This document shows positions 1 through 12,600 of a stretch of DNA of 64,000 nt, in pieces. How positions within the stretch are numbered: the first letter of the stretch is position 1; each line of letters starts with the position of its first letter. The notes under the pieces are model-generated. The model was not told where the DNA came from and did no database searches. It saw only the letters and a list, made by a program, of their open reading frames with translations. The DNA comes from Sipunculus nudus (lineage: Eukaryota; Annelida; Sipuncula; Golfingiida; Sipunculidae): contig CM049318.1 in the NCBI GenBank assembly GCA_026874595.1, forward strand, positions 59,924,250 through 59,988,249, read 5' to 3'. The translations under genes and the position numbers were made by a program.

Positions 1-577
1 GTCAGAAGATACTGGGTCCAATGGTTATGATTTGTGCCCTACTTTGGTATCAAATTTTCAGTTATGCTGGGGGGTGCTTTTAAGCCCTATAGCTCAGAGA
101 ATATGGGTAACAGAGACCTTATTTCAGGTTTCCAAGGATATTTTTCATGGACCTCCCTGCATGTCAAGTTAGAAGATTCTGGGTCCAGTCATTACAATTT
201 GTGTTCTGTTAACAGGTAACCACATCTTTTTAAGGACTCAAAAATAGAGAAAAAAATTGAAAAATCCAGATGGCCCCACCAGTCTGCAGAAACTGATGAA
301 ACCCTCCATGATTAATATCCATGGAAAGAATCATGGTGATCATTGCTTTAGTTGTTCAGATACCTGAGCTTTGTATCAAATGTTCCATTATTCTGGGGGT
401 GGGGGGGGTTTCTGAGTCCCATAGCTAGAAGAATATGGGTAACAGAAACCAAATTTCATGTTTTCAAGGAGATTTTTCATGGACCTCCCTGCATGTCAAT
501 TTAGAAGATTCCAGGTCCAGTGGTTACGATTTGATCGCTATAGCTCGGATGACTTTCAGTCAGCTGAGCTGAAAATG
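1..577 (+). repeat. Tandem-core hairpin repeat, family 2 (left-truncated copy)
   Basis: Two core units are recognisable by GGTAACAGAGACC, the 'catggacctccctgcatgtc' stretch and CCACCAGTCTGCAG. They are followed by GATCGCTATAGCTC and a terminal hairpin at 542-570 (arms AGCTC.G/CTGAGCT and TGACT/AGTCA, loop TTC). The same sequence occurs at 11665-13381 and 20425-21629. It lies in intron 12 of AAAS. Short ORFs here are repeat-derived and not genes. Confidence 0.8.
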
Positions 578-654
578 CAAATGTTTTACTAATGTAACAT
601 TCTTATGTTATTTAGCAAACAAACTTAATAATATATGAAGTACTCCAATCTCAC

Positions 655-3600
655 CCTTGAATTGCACAGCGAGTCTCTCTCCTTTCGGGTCCCATGCCAT
701 GGCGTGTATGCTGCCTCCAACACTGTCAGGTAATAAAGATGATACAGTTTTAAGGTCTCAAAGCAATGGTGTATTACTATACCTCAGTAAGCCTATATAC
801 TGATATCAGACATATCATTTAAAAGAAAGTTATTTTGATGATGAAATAGGTAGTTATTGTGAAGTCATCCCTGTCTTTATTTGAGAAAAATTTAATCTAT
901 TTTCGTAACTGTAAAGCATTCTTAAAAACACTTGTGCCACCTGTTGGGAACAATTAGAATGATAATAAATGAGTTAAGTTATGAGTACCTTGGGAAAATG
1001 CAACTGGGGAAATACATTATTAATATCTTTTATTATTATATTTATTATTATAAATAAATTAAATAAGCACCACAAAAGTAATATGCCCTTCATGTCTTGT
1101 ACCCTTTGACCTTATTAATTATAGGGGAGTTACTGTAAAGATATTATTCATACTAAATATCAACAAAACCCGTCAAAGTCCCAGTTATCAGAGGTCTGGT
1201 GACCTCTGACCTAAAAAAATATGCACTCATCTTGCCAGGAATCAATTGAGGTGAAATATTATATTGGTAAATATTTATTATGAGTTTCATGAAATTTCAT
1301 GTTTCATGAGACTTTTGGTAAGTCACAACCATGCAACCGAAGACGGTGACCTCTGACCTTATTAAATATGTGTGAATAATATTGCTGGGAATCAAACTAA
1401 GGTAAGATAACTGACTGGTAAGTAGTTTTTGTGAGTTTTGTGAAAGTCCATAAAATACCTGGTAGATTATCACCGCAAACTTTAAAGTTAACTGCAGATA
1501 TCTGGTACCCAATAACCATTATACAAGATGAGCATATAACAAGAAAATATGTTAAAATGAACTCTGTTTCTCAAAACGAAAATTAAGAAGCAAATTCAAG
1601 GAATTTATGTCCTCAACTTCCGCATTCAAGTCTGGGATGATTTTAAAGTGTGTAGTGACTAAGACCAAATAGTTTAAACCTTGCTCAAAAGATGGTAGCA
1701 CCTGGCAGTTACTGCAAAAACAAGTATTTTTTGTCCACCGCTAGTGACACCTGTTGGTGATTATTGAATCTAAATGTGCCAATTCATCATATAAAAAATG
1801 AAATGTATTGTATTATAATCTTGTGAGACAGACACTCCAAAACCAATCACAACCAGGGTAAGCATGAGAGCAATCACTGACCCAAATTTGAATGAAATCA
1901 GATAAAATTTAGGAAAGTTATCACAAGGAAATGGACGGACAGACAGACAAACCCAAATCCATGCCCCCATTCCTTCCAGGGAAGCGGGAGATGGGTTTAC
2001 CTTCATGGAACAGTATACTGTGGTTGCCTTTTTGTTCATGAGGATTTCAAATTTGTGATATTTGCAAAAGGGGAATTATCGCTAAAATAAAACCTTTGTG
2101 AATCAGAGATCCCATCATCAAAGACAAAGTTGATCAGTAAAAAAATGACATTATGAATAAAAATAGACTGTGTATGTTCAGAGATTGATATTTTAAATGG
2201 TATCAGATCTTTACAATTGTCTGCCATTAACAAACAACATTTTATGTTGATAAGATTTTGGGCACATAATATTTGATATTATTATTCCAGTAATAATAGT
2301 GTTCAGGTCTTTTGTATTTTGAAATTGCAAAATTGGGAGCCCTTGCTAAACACTGAAAAAGTAAAATCGCAAAATTTTAACCCCACAAATATGATGCCAA
2401 TCATGGAATACTGATTCCATATCATAACAGGAACCTGGTGTTTACCTTACGGGGCCATCCTCTGTCTCTACGTCCACTGATGACACATCTATGCAGTTAA
2501 CGGCCATTTTGGAACCACCAATAGTTGGGTCTGTATCATCTGTGTTAAATGTAAGGGAGTAGATGATTGGCTCCTCTGATGAGGCAAACAATAACGTACT
2601 TCCATCTGGACTCCAGCATGCTGCCTGAAATACAGAATCACTGAATGAGTTGTTGCTATTGGCTGTTTTAAAGGTACATTAACATTTGCAATAATGTGTG
2701 TTATATTACTCTATGAGTGCATTTTGGCTGAATACCAAAGTTTCCCAGTTAAACCATTTCAGTACACAGATTTGCTATCTTCAGTTCACCTATTTTATGC
2801 GTGGTTAAAGTAAACACTTATTCAATGCCTCTGTCAAGGTTCTCTTTTCACCCCTAAGTGTTTGTTGGTTTGTTCTGTTTGTCTGTAAACAAGACTTCAC
2901 AGAAACTACAGACAGGTTCGACAAAATGTTGTGGATTACAAGGATTAAAAGATTACAAGTAAACACAGCAGTAATCACTTACTTTGCATCTCCCTGATAA
3001 ATTCGACCATTTCTCAAATTTCCATCTCTTTGTCTCCCATACTCTGAAAAGAGATAACCTCAAATGGAAATGCATATTACATATTACACTTTAAAAGAAA
3101 ACAAATAGAATAATCTTACAATATAAATTCTTAATTTAACGTTCCTTATTGACAGCACACATTTTCTATAAATCATCTTATTTATAAAATGATTTTAATT
3201 GATAATTCTGTAACCTAGTTATTTATAAATAATATGTGACCACTGGGTTTTAAACTAGTGTTACTGATGATTTCAAAGGTCTCTGCCACAGTCTAATGTT
3301 TTCTAATATGAGCATGCAGAAAAATGTGCACAAACCAAACTGTGTCTGTTTATATCAGAGATCACACTCTGCAGCCAACCAGAGCTCTCCACATCATTGA
3401 CTTTCCTCCCTCCTATTCATGGCTTGCTGAAAATCATGCATATTCATGTGACCCTGTGACCTTCATCTGCTTACCTCATGCTGGAAGTTGCACTGGCTGA
3501 CAGCACTTTGCTTCCATCTGGTGACCATCTGAGAAACGTTGTACCTCCTCCAACTTTCTGCAGGGGGCAGCACTGTTCCATTGCAATATCCCATACCTAT

Positions 3601-6600
3601 AAACACAAATATTAAAGGCAGTATCATATCAGGACTACAAGACTTGATTTTATCTGCACCTGTATGTCACATGAACCTTATGTATGCCCATAAGGTTATC
3701 TGTTAAGTGTGGCATTTTGTAAATTAATTTTTTTTTAATTAAGAAAAATTTAAATAATAACCCATATTCTGTGACATTGAAACTTCCTGGCCCAAACAAA
3801 TAAAATCTGATTATAGAGTCAAAAAAGAAAAGGAAATGTTAACATATGTATTATCATAACTTGTATATCTGAATAGGTAAACATATGTATTACCATAGCT
3901 TGTAGAGCTTAACAGGTAATCCAATTAGTAAACAAATTTTCATACCTCTGGCACCATTTTTATGTAATTGATAAGCAGGCTGAAATCATTAACCTGACAA
4001 AACTGTTACATGAATATATAGTATCCAAGAGAGGAGTCTTAATTAAACTTTAATCATATTAAATTGCAAGTATTTTATATATATATATATATATATATTT
4101 ATACATATGTAAAATTATTGTCAATATTGATAATGCTTACTAATATGGAGGAATCTGCTGCTGAGGCTGTGGCTAGAACGCCCCCTAGTGGATCCCAGGA
4201 GAGACTGGTGACTGGCTGATGTCCTGGCCTGCTGAGGACCTGCACTGCACTGGAGGAGGGCCTGGTTACAGTGGGTATCAGTCATCAGTAATATATGTCA
4301 AACAAATTTGGCTTTTCCCCCATGAAAATTATCCCTTCACTCCCTTCATGACAAAATATATAAACAGCAAGCATTACGATTTCTAGCAGCTTTGTCTAAA
4401 CACTCGGGCTTTAGATTGATGTAGAGCCAATATTTGCTTGTTACCAGCAACAGGTTGACTTGTATAAACATTTTCCTTGACTCCACAGTTTTAATTTCAA
4501 TGATGAAATGGAGAACACTGCATGTGTCATATCATGTTTCAGCAACTATAAACATGTAGAAATGATTTGGGGTAATCAAGAACCAAAATTGCACTAATGA
4601 CTATTCCAACATTTCTACACTCAGTAACATGCCTAAAGACCCCCTGAAAAGTTAAGACACCTCGGTACAGCTCAAAGAATGCACTGTCCACTCCCCTCCA
4701 GTATGTTTTCATTTAAACCTCCAAAATACATTATTAAAAAAGAAACGGATTACATACAAAGGGCAATCCTAATGGCTCAGATTAAGTGTTATAGTTGAGC
4801 AGAAACGGGTGCTAGTCATTTATGTGTTCCAACATTGAATGTACTTATCTCTGACTGTACCATCTGACAATTGTAGTGTGTTATAATCATACTGTTCATA
4901 AAATGATCTAGTCACCTTCCTGACATGGATGTGGGCTCCACAGTCCAGATGAGAACTCCAACATGGCAGGCAATGGCTAACACAGAGGCAGAGAATGGCC
5001 TGCCAATCAAAGCAAAACAATATCACTTTATTTACAATACAAAATGCCACATGACATGACATACAGTCCATGATATATATACTGTCAGTCAATGTGAAGA
5101 AACTAACTTTATTTGTTTTATTATATATATATATATATATCAGTACTGGTTTCTGATTACACAGCCCAGAAAATAAGGGCAGGTAAATATGTTGTTGTTG
5201 CCAAGTAATTTTATGTTTAATTATGGAAAAATGCACAATCTTATTTTATTTAAGGATACAACACTCAAAATGTGGCACAATTATAATAAAAATCTGTTAC
5301 AAAAAGATACTTAATACAGGTTTCTGATTGTGTCCAAAACAAACCAGGAGAGAAGCAGCTGGATGGACAGACTTCTAAATGACCAACTTCTTTACCCCAT
5401 CCCTTGAGCATTTTACAACTTTCAATTTGACAATTTAATTTATCTGCTGAAAACTTCGAAATTTTAATGAAACTTTCTTCTTCCATCTTGGAAGTTGGGC
5501 ATCAGCAGGCTGTTAACAAAAAAAGGCTGTCAATTCTACATTGTTTGTTCTAGATCAACAAGTAGATGGTGGCCAAGGACTGTTTGAATCTTTGTATCTT
5601 CTTATATTATTATATTATGAGCTTGCAATACACATGGGACTTACTTTGAAGAGAGCCATAAATCAAATCAGTGAAATCTTTTATGATTTTTATATGCTTT
5701 TTTAGCGAACCTGTGAGCTTATGCGATGGTGCGGCGTCCTCCGTCGTCTGTACGTTAACCATAGCTATCTCAAAAACGGCAGGAGCTAGCATCACCAAAT
5801 TTTGGAAATAATCAGTCATCCAAAAAACTATATAAGATTTTGTATATTTTCTTTCCTACTGCATTTTCTTAGATTTAATAGGGAAAAAGCTAAAAAAAAC
5901 TTTAAAAATCTTCTTCTCTGAAACTGTCCAGCCAAATTGTCCAATATTTCACAGAAATGATTCCTGGAACAATCTTTTTTAAGTTTGTTCGAATGGTTCC
6001 AGTTCAGAGATTTTTGGCCAAGATACAGGAAGTTGAACTTTGTTAACTGTGCAAAAAAGCATATTAAAATTTAAATCTCAGAAACGGCTGTAGCTATCAT
6101 CACCAAATTTTATGCCAATGTTGGTCACATTGGTCATATCTGAAACTGAGGTATTGGTGACGCCACCTGCATTGGCCTTTTTTGTACAGGGTCATCAGTG
6201 CCTGTATCACACTGAGGGCTACAAAAAACTTCTTCTCTGAAACCATACGGCCAAAATGTTTAATATCGCACAGAAATGATCCTAGGTTAGTGCTTTCTGA
6301 AGTTTGTTCAAATGGTCTCTTTTCAGTGACTTTTGGCCAGGTTATGGGAAGCTGAATTTAGTCATATGCCATAACAGCCCATTTTAGCTCAGTGGCTACA
6401 AAGATCTTCTTCTTGAAAACCACTGGGCCAAATTGTTAAATCTCACATATTAATTATCCTCAGATGTTGATAAATCAAGTTTGTTCAAATGGTTTTGGTT
6501 CAGTGCTTTTTGGCTGAGTTACAGGAAGCTGAACTTAGCCAGTTTGGTGTATCGTCCTATATGAGTTATAAACCTGCGAAACATTTTTCGATTGATGCCA

Positions 6601-9600
6601 CTGAAGCAAGTTTGTTAAATATTTTACAAGAATATTTCCTACAATAATTCTTATAATAATTGTCATTAATGGTTCCACATGAATGATTTTTGGCTTAATT
6701 AAGGAGATTGAATTCAGTCATTTTACCATATATGTTAGCTGTGTGATGCTGTTACATCTAGCCTGGCACCAATTTGTCAGCATCTATTACATCATGCCAC
6801 TAGACATTTAGATTTCAGGTTATCTTTGGTTAATATTGACAAGAAAGTTTTTTAAAAGCTTTTAAAAAATTTAGATTTATGATTTAAGTTATTCAATATA
6901 CCAGGCAATGTCACAATTATGGATATTCAGCTCTCTGTGGCTACATAAAGACAACTGTACGTGGATTATAAATTATTGGTATCCCTACTCAACTTAATTC
7001 AAGAATTTGCCATCAATGAGATATATCTGTATTTTATGTTTGCATTCAGTATGCATCCGTAATAATTTTACATATATTCCTGATTTCTTTTTTATGAAAA
7101 GTCAGCTGAAAAGCATTTTGTATTGGGAAAATAAATTTCAAAGTTATTTCAAGTAGGGACCACTTTTGTGTTCAGATGGCAGCACTTGGTTTACCATTGG
7201 CAGATTGCCAGTGCCTTGATGTTGGCCATTAGCCAAGATGATGTCAGCTCTATAAATAGTTTTGGCATAGTGCCAGGATTGGAAGAAGTGCAGCCAGGTA
7301 TAGGTCAAGAGTTCACACAGTGCAGTAGCTGCATTCTATTTATAGCTTTTGCAGACTGCTCACTGCATCATATTTGGCACCAAAGTTCAGCCTGAATCTA
7401 TTTATAGCTATGGCAGACTGCCAACTGTGTCAGATTATGCAACAGGTAAAGAGTTCATTCAGTGCAGCCAGGTACTGGTCAAAAGTTCACTCAGTCTAGC
7501 CAGGTGCAGGTCAAGAGTTCACTCAGTGCAGTAGCTTGAGGCAGCAATTTGTCACAGGTCACTCGGGGGCAACTGCCTTACTCACCTAAGCCTTGTCAGC
7601 CCAGTGCATCAAACTCTGGGGAAGTTTGATGTATTGGACTGATATTTTGACCTGTCTATGCGTCTTTGATGGTATTCTCATTCACAAGACAGGTGGTGCC
7701 ATGTACATTGACTTTTGCACAGTGTATGTGCCTGCTTATTTCTACAGAGGAATTTGATATGTCAGCCTGAAATTGGGCTATTTATACATATCGAATAGCT
7801 TTGTTGTATACAAGACTGGTGGTGCCACCTACAATAATTTTTGCATAATTTGTGTCCCTGCTTATTTCTCATGGGGGATTTGATATATTAGTCTGAAAAT
7901 TGGCATATGTGAATATCTCTGATAGCTTCGAAGTATACAAGATTGGTGGTGCCAGCTACAATTGTTTTTGTGTTGTGTGCACCCATGTCAGAATTTCAGC
8001 AGTGATGTTTGTGTAATTTTTTCTTATTCAAAATGTTTAGTACTTGCATTGTTCATAAACATGAAAAGTAATGGTCCAGCATTGAAGCATTATACCTGGT
8101 GTAATTCCCAATGCACAGGTTCGCATTAGGCCTGTAGGCCTTGTTTAACAATGGTGAACAAGGCAAAAATTTTCAAATCTTAGTTGAGTAATGGTTATCA
8201 GGTATTCCAGTTCAAACTTTTCTCTGCTTCCAACCCTAGAGCCACCCACTGACAATTTTGCTGCTGTGTGACTAGGCTGGTCGCTGATTATAATTGCATG
8301 TGAATTGCTGGTGAGCGAAACTTGTGACGCTGCTTGCAATCACAGATAATCACAAGGTTTCTGGCATGATATAAAACTTGCGATCCTCTGTGACTGATGC
8401 GGGCATCTGTTATTGCTTGCGATGTTATTTGCAACTGAATATCATCCAGTTGTTTGTGGGAGTTTGGTTAGGTGACCGAGTCTGCAACTAGGCCTACCTA
8501 TTTGGACACCATCTTGTCATGTTTATCATCTCAAAAATAAACAACACAGGAACTCTGTGATCTTGATTCGGTCACAAGCAGTGAGCAGCAGGCTAAACTG
8601 AAAGAGACCACCACATAGCTAAAACAAATAACTAAATGAGTTAGCTGCTTAGAGAAATACCTTGCAGGTTATAAGGACTCTGTGAACACAGTCTAAATAA
8701 AAATTCCACTTTAACAACTTACTTCCATGCCATGTCTGCCAGTCCCGTCTGCAGTCTGTGTTTCAGAGTAGGTACAAAATCTGGTCTTGCTGCGGAATAC
8801 ACTCTGGCAGAATCATCCTTCAGGCCAACAGCAAATTTAGTTGTGTGTGGATGCCATACAAAGGCTCGAATTACATTCTCTTCCCTGCAAAAAATATTAA
8901 ATATTAAAAAAAAAATTACTTACTACCCTATAAGCACAGCTCAAAATACTACAGACTGTAATATTAAACCTGGCCATACAAAGTTCTATACCACATCATT
9001 ATCTGCAGCAGGGATCCCATCAAGCTCCTGAAAAAATATGGGAATTTCATTGGAGCACTTGATACAAAAATATGTGGGAGTTCATAAGAATTTCAGCCAT
9101 CTTCTCTTTTCATTATTTATGACACCAGAGTGGATGGAGGAAGCAAGGTCTCTTGAAGCATAGCTGCCAGAGCCATGACAGTAGAAAATAGGTTTAGAAA
9201 GTATTCACATTTAAGTAAATGGAGAAAGATCATCATTTACAGTTTTTTTCATGACATGTTAAGTAAATAATCCCCAAAGGAAATCAGAGATATGTAACTA
9301 GGCCATATCCACACTTGGTATACATCCAAACCAAAATAGAATACTGACATGTCAGGAAGGGTCCCACAAAAGGCCCAAAGTCTTCTAGTACAGGCTCAGT
9401 GATGCTTGATAAATATAATAAATCTAATAAGAGACCTACAATATGTAGAGACAGAGGAAACTGACCCAAAAACAGTATTTAGAAATCAGAATATGTTACG
9501 GTTTAAATCAGTGATAGTCATATATGAATGTGTAGAAGCAGAGTATTCCAAGCAATAGAGGCAATAATACATCAGATGAATAAACTGTAAGCCTGTTTAA

Positions 9601-12600
9601 GCATATAAAAAAGTAGGATGGTCCTGTGATTTTAACCTTAGAACGGGAAGCTGAAATCAATGTGGTTCTTCCCATATCGTTAGGTAATCCCAAACAGAAA
9701 GTATTCGGATGAAACATTTACATTGCCTCCACAAACTTTTTAAATATGTGGGTCCTATAATTGAGCACACAGACGCCACCTGTAGTTATAATTGTGAATT
9801 ACTGGAACTGGTCATCCCAGCAACAGGGCAGCTGGACATAGGGTCAACAGAGTAACAGAATAGGGGTTACTTTTACTTGGGGTATATTTATGTAAAATCA
9901 GAAACAGACAAAATTACAGGGACCTACGCAAGTCTAAGTGGCCAAGTGCATACTGAGTAAACTGATTCACAATTCGTATTATTTGCTAGTGTGGATACGG
10001 CCTTTGAACAGTTGAATTAAAAGGAACTGCAAAGATAACAGACTTACCACTGAGAGTTTGAAGAAAATTCTGCTATCATTTGATCATTAGACATCTGAAA
10101 TGTGAAGTCAGCATTTATTTAATGATGTAAGTCTGTTCTTTCACTTTATTCAATAAAGTGAACGTATCATACAATACTGTCAGAAACAAAAGTCCAAGAA
10201 CTATATATATGCCCCACAAAAAGCATCTGTGTGTATTAGAATAAAGGAAAAAGCAATACTTATAATAATTCATTTATTAATATTTATCAAATTATGATAA
10301 TATTTAACAAGTGACCCATGGGTCATGACGCTCAGCTGACTGGGAAGAGATTCGCAAAAGGAAATTTTATCATCAGAATGGTAGTATATACCCATTCAAC
10401 TGAAGCATCAAACAGATTAACCAACAGGCCAAGATTTAGTCTGTATTTATATATCTCAAAAATTGAGAAAAATGTGTAAACTTTTAAAACTAGAATACGG
10501 GTAACCGACAAGTGACTACATGTATCTGCCAAAATCGGATAGTGAGGCATGGATTGAGTGGCAAGGGGAAATAGAGTGAGGTATGTTGCATATTAGCATG
10601 GATGTCTGCAGCCTTAATGTGTATGTAGGTTGTGCCACCTACCACAAATCCAGAAAGCTGTCCAAGTTGTATACACCTGCAAAATTTTAGGCAGAAAAGT
10701 CAAACCACTACATGTATATGAGCGATTTTTGCCCATGGCAGACAAACAGACAAACACTGTGCAAAAATCTTTGCAGGTAACCCCTCCAGTTTTGTGTATG
10801 ATAAAGACCTATGTGAGATCTAAACACATGCACAATTTTGGCCCAATCGGTCAAATGGTTCCTGAGATATGAGCTTGGATGTGTCCAGCGTTAACTAGAA
10901 TGTAGGTGGCGCCACCTGTCATAAAATCAAGAAAGCTGTCCACGATGTATAAACCTGCAAAATTTTAGGCAGTTATGTCGAACCACTACAGAGAAATGAG
11001 TAATTTTAGGCCACGGCAGACTAACAGACAGACGCTGTGCAAACATTGTTACAGGTGGCGCCACCATTTTTTGTGTATGTTACAGAGCTATCAAAGGGCT
11101 ACATTTGTATAAATTTTATTTCCTGATCGGTCAAACGGTTCCCGAGATATAAGCTTGGATGTCATCAGCGTGAACGTGAATGTAGGTGGCGCCACCTGTC
11201 ATAAAATCAAGAAAGCTATCCTGGATGTATACACATGACGAATTTCAGGTGAATTAGTCAATTCACTGCAGAGATATGAGTGATTTTTACCCAAGGCAGA
11301 TGAACAGATGGACACTGTGCAAACATGGTTACAGGTGGCGCCACCATTTTTTGTGTATCTTATAAAGCAATCCAAGGGCTACATTTGTATCAATTTTATT
11401 TCCTGATCAGTCATACGGTTCCCGAGATATGAGGGTTTATGAGTGGAAACAGACCCACAAATGGACACTGGATAGAGAGGAAAGGTCAGAGGTCAATGCA
11501 AATTGGTTAGGCACCAGTTCACATGTGACCCGATAATAGGTGTAAGTTTGGGAAAAATCGGTCCATTAGTCTCCGAGGAGCTCTCTGGAAACGAACGCCG
11601 CTGCGGCGGAGGAACTCGGTCAAAAACATAGTATCCGCAAAACTTCGTTTTGGCGGATACAAAAATACAGGTGGCTCCACCAGTCTGCAGAAACTAATAA
11701 AAAAACTTAATGGTCAATATCCATGCAAAAAAAATGGTGATCTCTGCATTAGTTGTTCAGATACTTCAGTTTTTGTATCAAATTGTCCATTATTCTGAGG
11801 GATACTTCGGAGTCCTATAGCTTGAAGGATATGGGTAACACAGACCTAATTTCAAGTTTCCACAGGCACCTTTCATGGGCCTCCTTGCATGACAAGAATG
11901 AAGATTCTAGGTCCAGTTGTTGCGATTTGTACCCTGTTGACAGATAACCACATCTTTAAAGGTCTCAAAAAAAAGGAAAAACATTCGTAAAAATTTGAAA
12001 AAAAAATAGAGGTGGCACACCCAGTCTGCAGAAACTGATGGAACAGCTCATGATCAATATGTATGCCGAAAATCATGACCATCAGTGTTGTAGTTATTGA
12101 AATACTGCAGTTTTTGTATCAAATTTTCCATTATTCTGGGGGGGGGGGGTATTTTGGACCCATACAGCTTAAAGAATATGGGTAACAGAGACCTAATTTC
12201 AAGTTTCCATGGAGACTTTTCATGGGTCTCCCTGTGTGTCAAGAATGAAGATTCTTGGTCCAGTTTTTATGATTTGTGCCCTGTTAACAGATGTTCATAT
12301 CTTTAAAGGTCTCAAAAATACAGAAGAATTTCGTAAAAAAAAACGAACAAATACAGGTGGTGCCACCAGTCTGCAGAAACTTATGAAACACTCCATGATC
12401 AATATCCATGCAAACAATTATGGTTATCTCTGCATTAGTTGTTCAGATACTTTAGCTTTTGTATCAAATTTTCCATTATTCTGAGCTGTACTTTGGAGTG
12501 CCATAGCTCAAAGGATATGGGTAACAGAGACCAAATTTCAGGTTTCCATGGAGACTTATCATGGGTCTCCCTGTGTGTAAAGAACGAAGATTCTAGGTCC

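Noticed and set aside
1297-2233. Minus-strand ORFs at 1297-1512, 1770-2039 and 2036-2233
   Set aside because: Short, no motif, inside AAAS intron 11 and partly in repeat sequence.
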